In this document: positions 1 through 5,316 of the stretch, piece by piece
Position numbering within the stretch: position 1 is the first letter of the stretch
Layout: each line of letters starts with the position of its first letter
NCBI GenBank assembly: GCA_028683685.1
Contig: JAQUHH010000178.1
Span: 1-5,316, forward strand
Length of the DNA stretch: 5,316 nucleotides
DNA from: Bacteroidales bacterium
Lineage (GTDB): Bacteria > Bacteroidota > Bacteroidia > Bacteroidales > WCHB1-69
Direction of reading: 5' to 3'
Notes under the pieces: generated by a model
What the model was told of the DNA's origin: nothing
Database searches by the model: none
What the model saw: only the letters and a program-made list of their open reading frames with translations
Position numbers and translations under genes: made by a program

Positions 1-1962
1 GATAATATTTGGTTTATGAATTATGAACCGGGAACGGTCAGTTATTTATCCATTATAAAAATTTCTCGCAAAACCGAAAATGGAACGCGTCGGTTTTATA
101 CCCTATATATTGAGCTGGACTCGAAATCATATATCGGCGATGTGGGCTATCCAGAACTTTTAATTGATAAAAAAAGATCCAATATTAATCCAGATATCAC
201 CAATTATTCCTATGCTCGATATATTTATGATGATTTGGTTAGCCAGTACGGAAAGTTCTTTTACAGCACCAATTTGTCCAATTATAATGTAGAAAAAGAA
301 GAGCCCAAGTTCTTTGAAAACAATGGTTATAAACATCTGATTTTTAAAGCAACAGATAAAGAAACCATCATTATTGGGAAAAAAATCCCCTCTTTTTATG
401 AACAAATGGTTCCCATCTCTTTCTTTATCCTTTTGTACGGATTTTTAGTATTATTCTTCTATTTTATCATGCGGGGGAAACCTCTCTTTTTTAGATTTTC
501 AAGTTTAAATTTTCAAGGGAAGCTGCAATTTACCATGATTGTCATTATTTTGTCTTCATTTATGACCATCTGCATTATGACCGTGGTCTACTTTATTAAT
601 TTAAACATTACCAAAAATATTGAAATTGTTACGGAGAAATCGCATGCTATTTTGGTACAAGTTGAACAGCAGTTCAACCATTTATCTGACATAAACCAGA
701 CCAATGTCGTCATGCTTAACGAGCAAATTCAGCGTTTATCTGGACAGTTTTTCACCGATATAAATCTATATGACCGTCATGGTTATTTGGTTGCTTCATC
801 TCGTCCACAAATGTTTCAGCAAGGCTTGGTTTCGTACAGAATAAATACGGAAGCATTCCGAGAATTAAGAAACAATAAAAAAACCAATTTTTTGCACAAT
901 GAAAATATTGGAAAGCAAAAATATTTGTCGTCCTATATGCCTTTTCGGAATAATAAGGGAGTCACTTTGGCCTATATAAATTTGCCATATTTTGCAAAAC
1001 AAGAGGATTTAAATAAGGAGATTTCATCCTTTTTAATTGCCTTTTTAAGTGTTTATGTTTTGCTTACCTTAATTGCCATCGCCATTACCATCTTTTTTGC
1101 GCAATACATTACCCGTCCGCTGAGTTTGATGCGAGAGAAAATCCGAAATATTAAACTTAGAGGAAGAAACGAAAAGATTTTGTGGAAATCGAAAGATGAA
1201 ATTGGATTGTTGATTGAAGAATACAATCGCATGGTGGAAGAATTGGATCGCAGTGCAGAGCTTTTGGCCAGTTCGGAGCGGGATTATGCATGGCGTGAAA
1301 TGGCGCAGCAAGTGGCTCATGAAATCAAAAATCCACTGACCCCTATGAAACTAAGTATTCAGTATTTGCAAAGAGCCTGGGACAACAAAGAACCAGATTG
1401 GGATGAAAGATTGAAGCGTTTTTCGCAAACTTTGGTTGAACAAATTGATGCTTTGTCAAATATTGCTACCGCTTTTTCTGATTTTGCAAAAATGCCTAAA
1501 GGAGAAACAGCTATCGAACGTTTGGATGACAATATAAAGTCGGTTATTTCGCTCTTTGAAGAAACAAATACGAACATCGATTTTGTATTTGATGAATCCA
1601 TAGAATATCGCATAAATGCAGATAAAACACAGTTAATCAGAGTGTTGAATAATCTAATCAAGAATGCCACGCAAGCCGTTCGGGATGTTGAAAATGGTAA
1701 AATCATCGTTCGATTAAGCGTTCAAGAAAACCATTACTTATTGGAGGTAAACGACAATGGAATTGGTATTTCGGAGGCTTTAAAACACAAAATATTTTCG
1801 CCTAATTTTACGACTAAAACTGGAGGAATGGGCTTGGGGTTAGCCATGGTGAAAAACATTGTCGATACGATGAACAGCGAAATCTGGTTTGAATCCACAG
1901 AAGGAGAAGGAACCAGTTTTTTTATTCGTTTCCAAAAGCGAAATGAAGAGAAGTCGGAATAG
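1..1962 (+). CDS. Membrane sensor histidine kinase, NtrY-like (5' end outside window)
   Basis: This is a two-component sensor kinase that should autophosphorylate on histidine and pass the phosphate to a response regulator not present here. Residues are numbered from the Met at base 16. Five more in-frame codons (DNIWF) precede it to the window edge, so that Met is probably internal. Visible order: extracytoplasmic segment 1-132; membrane span about 133-152; short basic cytoplasmic loop; span about 172-195; extracytoplasmic Cache/PAS-like sensor about 196-338; span about 339-362; HAMP about 362-415 (P368, DEIG 394-397); HisKA with H-box VAHEIKNPLTP (H435); HATPase_c with N-box NLIKNA (N550), G1 box DNGIGI (D580) and G2 box GGMGLGLAMV (603-612). 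All catalytic boxes are intact. HEIKN also fits the ExxN phosphatase motif. If the first visible segment is outside the membrane, at least one more span must lie upstream. The H-box wording resembles NtrY, but the signal and partner regulator are unknown. Confidence 0.93.
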   Translation, partial: DNIWFMNYEPGTVSYLSIIKISRKTENGTRRFYTLYIELDSKSYIGDVGYPELLIDKKRSNINPDITNYSYARYIYDDLVSQYGKFFYSTNLSNYNVEKEEPKFFENNGYKHLIFKATDKETIIIGKKIPSFYEQMVPISFFILLYGFLVLFFYFIMRGKPLFFRFSSLNFQGKLQFTMIVIILSSFMTICIMTVVYFINLNITKNIEIVTEKSHAILVQVEQQFNHLSDINQTNVVMLNEQIQRLSGQFFTDINLYDRHGYLVASSRPQMFQQGLVSYRINTEAFRELRNNKKTNFLHNENIGKQKYLSSYMPFRNNKGVTLAYINLPYFAKQEDLNKEISSFLIAFLSVYVLLTLIAIAITIFFAQYITRPLSLMREKIRNIKLRGRNEKILWKSKDEIGLLIEEYNRMVEELDRSAELLASSERDYAWREMAQQVAHEIKNPLTPMKLSIQYLQRAWDNKEPDWDERLKRFSQTLVEQIDALSNIATAFSDFAKMPKGETAIERLDDNIKSVISLFEETNTNIDFVFDESIEYRINADKTQLIRVLNNLIKNATQAVRDVENGKIIVRLSVQENHYLLEVNDNGIGISEALKHKIFSPNFTTKTGGMGLGLAMVKNIVDTMNSEIWFESTEGEGTSFFIRFQKRNEEKSE

Positions 1963-1976
1963 AAAGATTTTCTTTC
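1962..1976 (+). terminator. Possible weak hairpin at the end of the kinase gene
   Basis: GAAAGA and TCTTTC form a perfect 6-bp inverted repeat around a TTT loop, starting on the last base of the kinase stop codon. The stem has only two G-C pairs. What follows (CATTTTGTTAAC) is not a clean T-run, although a T-rich stretch lies a little further on at 1990-1999. It sits just before the predicted alaS promoter, the right place to separate the two genes, but it could easily be chance in such AT-rich sequence. Confidence 0.22.
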
Positions 1977-1978
1977 CA

Positions 1979-2007
1979 TTTTGTTAACTTCCTTTTTTGT
2001 ATTTTTG
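1979..2007 (+). promoter_or_regulatory. Probable Bacteroidota-type promoter for alaS
   Basis: TATTTTTG at 2000-2007 fits the Bacteroidota -7 consensus TAnnTTTG exactly. TTTTG at 1979-1983 is a candidate -33 element. The 16-base gap between them is slightly shorter than the usual spacing of about 17-23, so the -33 half is the weaker part of the call. Transcription would begin near 2012-2015, giving a leader of roughly 40 bases before the alaS ATG. That leader shows no stable hairpin and no room for a T-box or riboswitch. It also has no Shine-Dalgarno sequence, as is common in this phylum. Confidence 0.55.
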
Positions 2008-2051
2008 CACTTTGATACGAAATATTAATCTTTTTGAAATAAAGTTTTTAT

Positions 2052-4682
2052 ATGAACGCTAACGAGATTCGCAAAGTTTTTTTAGATTTTTTTGCTTCTA
2101 AACAACATCAAATAGTGCCAACGGCACCCATGGTTATTAAAAATGATCCCACTTTAATGTTTACCAATGCGGGAATGAACCAGTTTAAAGATGTTTTTTT
2201 GGGAAACAGTCCTATTGTAAATCCTCGGATTTCCAATTCTCAAAAATGTCTACGGGTTTCCGGAAAACATAATGATTTAGAAGAAGTTGGGAAAGACACG
2301 TATCACCATACTATGTTTGAAATGCTTGGAAATTGGTCATTTGGCGATTATTTCAAAAAAGAAGCCATTGCTTGGGCGTGGGAATTGCTGCACGAGGTTT
2401 ATGGCATTGAAAAGGATAGAATGTACATTACTGTTTTTGGTGGAGATGAAAAAGACGCAATGGATGCTGATAATGAGGCATTTGGCTATTGGAAAGAAAT
2501 TGTGAACGAAGACCATATATTGTACGGTTCAAAAAAAGATAATTTTTGGGAAATGGGCGAATCAGGTCCTTGCGGGCCTTGTTCGGAAATTCATGTAGAC
2601 ATTCGCTCCAAAGAAGAAAGAGCGAAAATTTCAGGCAAAAAACTTGTAAATGAAGATCATCCGCAAGTGATCGAAATTTGGAATCTGGTTTTTATTCAAT
2701 ACAATCGTTTGGCTTCTGGAGAACTTGTCCCGCTGAAAAACAAACACGTAGATACAGGCATGGGATTCGAACGTTTGTGCATGATTTTGCAAAATAAACA
2801 ATCCAATTACGATACCGATGTTTTTCAGCCGATGATTCAAAATGTTTGCCAAATGGCGAAAATTGAATATGGAAAAAATGAATTGCAAGATATCGCGGTA
2901 AGAGTTATTTCGGATCATATAAGAGCCATTAGTTTTGCCATTTGCGATGGTCAATTGCCATCCAATACGGGAGCCGGCTATGTTATTCGTCGGATTTTGC
3001 GACGAGCCGTTCGCTATGGGTTTACGTTTCTGCACTTTAATGAACCGTTTATGACACATTTGGTGCCTATTTTGGTCAATCAAATGGGATTGCATTTTCC
3101 GGAACTCAAACGTCAGCAAGATTTGATTGCCAAAGTGGTTCAAGAAGAGGAAAATGCTTTTTTGAAAACTTTAGCCATTGGTATTCAGAAGTTTGAAAAT
3201 TATTTGAAAGCAAATCCAAGTTCTAAAAAGGTAGATGGAAAATTTGCTTTTGAGCTTTTTGACACTTTTGGCTTTCCCATTGATTTAACACAATTAATGG
3301 CTTCGGAAAAGGACTTTGTTGTTGATATGGATGGATTTTCCAAAGGTTTGGAGGAACAAAAAAACCGTTCTCGCCAAGCAGCCAGTGTTGAAACTTCCGA
3401 TTGGGTAGATTTAATTCAAACTACAGAAGAACCTCTTTTTGTAGGTTATGAAAGATTGCAAAGCGAAGCAAAATTGATAAAATATCGCAAATTGAAAACC
3501 AAAGAAAAAACCATGTATCAATTGGTTTTTGATCAATCGCCATTTTATGCAGAATCGGGTGGACAAGTGGGCGACAAAGGAACCGCCAAAGGAATGCAAT
3601 CGGGTTCTGTAATCACTATTTTTGATACCAAAAAAGAGAATAATTTAAGCATTCATCTGAGTGATAAGCTGCCTGAGAATGTACATGAGAGTTTTCTTTT
3701 ATCTGTTGATTCATATAAACGCACATTGATTCAAAACAATCATACGGCAACTCATTTATTGCATTCGGCTTTGAAAACGGTTTTGGGATCGCATGTAGAA
3801 CAGAAAGGTTCTTTGGTAAATTCAGAACGTTTGCGTTTTGACTTTGCACATTTTTCAAAAATGACCGAAGAAGAGATTGCAAAAGTAGAAGCTTTGGTAA
3901 ATCAAAAAATCAGTCAAAATATTGCTCTTGACGAACATCGTGACGTTCCTATCGATAAAGCTATGGAGATGGGAGCAGTGGCTTTGTTTGGAGAAAAATA
4001 TGGAGATAAAGTGAGAATTATCCGCTTTGATCCCGATTTTTCAGCGGAACTGTGTGGAGGAACTCACGTGGAAGCAACAGGACAAATTGGTCTGTTTAAA
4101 ATTATTTCTGAAGGTGCTATTGCTGCTGGTATTCGTCGAATTGAAGCCATTACTTCCGAAGCGGCGCTAAAGTTTTACAATCAAAAATTGGAGATTTTAA
4201 AAGATTTGGAAAACATGTTGAAAAATCCAAAAGATATTGCTAAATCAATTTCAAGTCTTTTGGAAGAGCATTCAAAAATGCAAAAAGAACTGGAAAAATT
4301 TCATCAAGAAAAAGCAGCTCAAGTAGGAGAAAGGCTCATAGAAACTGCAAAAGCTGTAAATGGACTTAATTTTATTGCAACACGCATCGACATGAATGCT
4401 GGAGATATTAAAAATCTTGCCTTTTCATTGAAAACAAAAATCGATAATTTGGTTTTGGTTATTTCATCGCTTTATGAAGAGAAACCATCCATTAGCGTGA
4501 TGATATCTGATAATTTAGTAAATGAGCGGAAATTAGATGCAGCCGTAATGGTGCGCGAATTGGCTAAAGAGATAAATGGTGGCGGTGGCGGACAAAAGTT
4601 TTTTGCTACAGCTGGTGGGAAAAATCCTGAAGGGCTGAATGCCGTTTTGGAAAAAGCAAAAATGATGGTAGAAACCTTTTAA
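2052..4682 (+). CDS. alaS: Alanyl-tRNA synthetase
   Basis: Cytoplasmic class II synthetase that charges tRNA(Ala) with alanine using ATP and hydrolyses mischarged Ser- or Gly-tRNA(Ala). At 876 residues it matches the usual full length (about 875). The N-terminal catalytic domain shows EIRKVFLDFF, TNAGMNQFKDVFLG, the motif 2 region with R68 followed by SGKHNDLEEVG and HHTMFEMLGNWSFGDYF, and the motif 3 segment GAGYVIRRILRRAVRYG (307-323). The tRNA-recognition region includes FELFDTFGFP with D404, the likely equivalent of E. coli D400. The editing domain has the zinc-site residues H564, H568, C668 and H672 (HTATH and CGGTH). A predicted coiled-coil-like linker (about 720-775) leads to a DHHA1-type C-terminal domain ending in the glycine-rich GGGGGQKFFATAGG (843-856). 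The start is well supported: an in-frame TAA lies at 2040-2042, no earlier ATG follows it, and MNANEIRKVFLDFF aligns with known N-termini. No key residue is missing. Confidence 0.99.
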   Translation: MNANEIRKVFLDFFASKQHQIVPTAPMVIKNDPTLMFTNAGMNQFKDVFLGNSPIVNPRISNSQKCLRVSGKHNDLEEVGKDTYHHTMFEMLGNWSFGDYFKKEAIAWAWELLHEVYGIEKDRMYITVFGGDEKDAMDADNEAFGYWKEIVNEDHILYGSKKDNFWEMGESGPCGPCSEIHVDIRSKEERAKISGKKLVNEDHPQVIEIWNLVFIQYNRLASGELVPLKNKHVDTGMGFERLCMILQNKQSNYDTDVFQPMIQNVCQMAKIEYGKNELQDIAVRVISDHIRAISFAICDGQLPSNTGAGYVIRRILRRAVRYGFTFLHFNEPFMTHLVPILVNQMGLHFPELKRQQDLIAKVVQEEENAFLKTLAIGIQKFENYLKANPSSKKVDGKFAFELFDTFGFPIDLTQLMASEKDFVVDMDGFSKGLEEQKNRSRQAASVETSDWVDLIQTTEEPLFVGYERLQSEAKLIKYRKLKTKEKTMYQLVFDQSPFYAESGGQVGDKGTAKGMQSGSVITIFDTKKENNLSIHLSDKLPENVHESFLLSVDSYKRTLIQNNHTATHLLHSALKTVLGSHVEQKGSLVNSERLRFDFAHFSKMTEEEIAKVEALVNQKISQNIALDEHRDVPIDKAMEMGAVALFGEKYGDKVRIIRFDPDFSAELCGGTHVEATGQIGLFKIISEGAIAAGIRRIEAITSEAALKFYNQKLEILKDLENMLKNPKDIAKSISSLLEEHSKMQKELEKFHQEKAAQVGERLIETAKAVNGLNFIATRIDMNAGDIKNLAFSLKTKIDNLVLVISSLYEEKPSISVMISDNLVNERKLDAAVMVRELAKEINGGGGGQKFFATAGGKNPEGLNAVLEKAKMMVETF

Positions 4683-4728
4683 TAGGGTTTTGCTGTTTAT
4701 AGTTTAGAAAATGAAATTGGTAAGAATG

Positions 4729-4762
4729 GAGTAAATTAGTTTTCTAATTTGCTCTTTTTTTT
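4729..4762 (+). terminator. Rho-independent terminator after alaS
   Basis: GAGTAAATTAG (4729-4739) pairs with CTAATTTGCTC (4744-4754) around a TTTT loop. This gives an 11-bp stem with ten Watson-Crick pairs and one T-G wobble, followed at once by eight T residues (4755-4762). It begins 46 bases after the alaS stop codon and about 98 bases before the lgt start, so it should end the alaS transcript and separate it from lgt. The stem is AT-rich, as expected in this genome. The upstream flank is not a strong A-run, so I see little reason to call it bidirectional. Confidence 0.88.
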
Positions 4763-4859
4763 GGTAAATAATCGTTTATGATTTATCAAAAATAGTCTTA
4801 ATTTTTAAAAACCTACGCTTATTTCTAGTAAATTCGTACTCTAAAATAAAACATATTTT

Positions 4860-5316
4860 ATGAATGCTTTCGTAATTTGGGATGTAAATCCAGTATTGGT
4901 AGCCCTTGGTAGTTTAGAGGTTCGATGGTATGGTGTATTGCTTGCTAGTGGCTTCTTTTTGAGTTATTTAAGCTTGGGTAAAATCTTCAAAAAAGAAGGA
5001 ATCTCTCAAGAATTTTTGGATAAATTCGCATTTAATTTGGTTATTTGGACGATTATTGGTTTGAGATTGGGGCATGTATTGTTTTATGAACCTGCCTATT
5101 ATTTTGCTCGACCTTTAGAAATATTAATGGTTTGGAAAGGTGGCTTAGCCAGTCATGGTGCTGTGATTGCCATTATTTCGTATATTTTATATTTTACGTA
5201 TAAAAATAAGATTCCAGTTTTGTGGCTGTTTGACCGAGTGGCCGCAGTAATTCCTATTGCAGCGGGTTTGGTACGTATTGGAAATTTGATGAATTCTGAA
5301 ATTTATGGTACACCAA
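4860..5316 (+). CDS. lgt: Prolipoprotein diacylglyceryl transferase, N-terminal part (3' end outside window)
   Basis: Lgt is an inner-membrane enzyme that moves diacylglycerol from phosphatidylglycerol to the lipobox cysteine of prolipoproteins, the first step of lipoprotein maturation before LspA. The 152 visible codons begin MNAFVIWDVNPVLVALGSLEVRWYG and show likely membrane spans near 23-41, 57-75, 95-113 and 120-137. Family landmarks are the RWYG segment (22-25), GLRLGHVLFYEP (67-78), WKGGLASHGA (92-101, with H99) and the signature RIGNLMNSEIYG (139-150), containing the conserved R139, N142 and E147. The usual GNF of the signature is GNL here. The start is supported by an in-frame TAA at 4842-4844 and by the N-terminal match; no Shine-Dalgarno sequence precedes it. 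The remaining part of the protein, probably a little under half, lies beyond the right edge. Confidence 0.96.
   Translation, partial: MNAFVIWDVNPVLVALGSLEVRWYGVLLASGFFLSYLSLGKIFKKEGISQEFLDKFAFNLVIWTIIGLRLGHVLFYEPAYYFARPLEILMVWKGGLASHGAVIAIISYILYFTYKNKIPVLWLFDRVAAVIPIAAGLVRIGNLMNSEIYGTP

Noticed and set aside
16..18. ATG as the true start of the kinase
   Set aside because: The frame stays open from base 1 through this codon, no Shine-Dalgarno or leader can be seen, and the topology needs membrane spans further upstream, so this Met is most likely internal.
2008..2051. T-box, riboswitch or AlaRS autoregulatory palindrome in the alaS leader
   Set aside because: The leader is only about 40 bases and AT-rich, with no stable hairpin or convincing palindrome; T-box control is also not typical of this phylum.
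2631..3143. 170-codon open frame on the minus strand inside alaS
   Set aside because: It lies wholly within the strongly supported alaS coding region, its translation matches no family I recognise, and it looks like a shadow of the real frame. The same applies to the smaller open frames opposite the kinase gene and alaS.
4763..4859. Possible promoter for lgt, with TAAATTCG at 4829-4836 resembling the -7 box TAnnTTTG
   Set aside because: It has one mismatch in the conserved TTTG and no TTG-type -33 element at a proper distance, so it is not distinguishable from chance in this AT-rich stretch. A promoter for lgt is expected here after the terminator, but I cannot place it.

Overview
This is a low-GC, AT-rich window that looks chromosomal and comes from a member of the Bacteroidota (Flavobacteriia, Cytophagia or Bacteroidia; the class cannot be fixed from this sequence). 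Four things support that placement. The starts lack Shine-Dalgarno sequences and have A/T-rich leaders. A Bacteroidota-type -7 box (TATTTTTG, fitting TAnnTTTG) lies upstream of alaS. The encoded proteins resemble family members I know from Bacteroidota, such as the GGGGGQKFFATAGG C-terminus of AlaRS and the GLASHGA segment of Lgt. The first gene has the large multi-membrane-span NtrY-like kinase architecture common in that phylum.

The layout is three genes on the + strand. (1) Positions 1-1962 hold the 3' part of a membrane sensor histidine kinase. Its reading frame is open at the left edge, so the true start lies outside the window. (2) After an 89-base gap carrying a probable promoter comes a complete alaS (2052-4682), an 876-residue alanyl-tRNA synthetase with aminoacylation, editing and C-terminal DHHA1 domains. 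(3) After a 177-base gap containing a clear intrinsic terminator comes the start of lgt (4860 onward), the prolipoprotein diacylglyceryl transferase, cut off by the right edge after 152 codons.

The genes do not form an obvious functional pathway. The kinase senses an unknown extracytoplasmic or membrane cue, alaS is core translation, and lgt performs the first step of lipoprotein maturation. The promoter upstream of alaS and the terminator after it suggest that alaS is mostly its own transcription unit. I saw no RNA genes, mobile elements, CRISPR arrays, long repeats or signs of recent transfer. The window reads as an ordinary housekeeping region, and I found no convincing undescribed system. 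The observations offered for a second look are modest.
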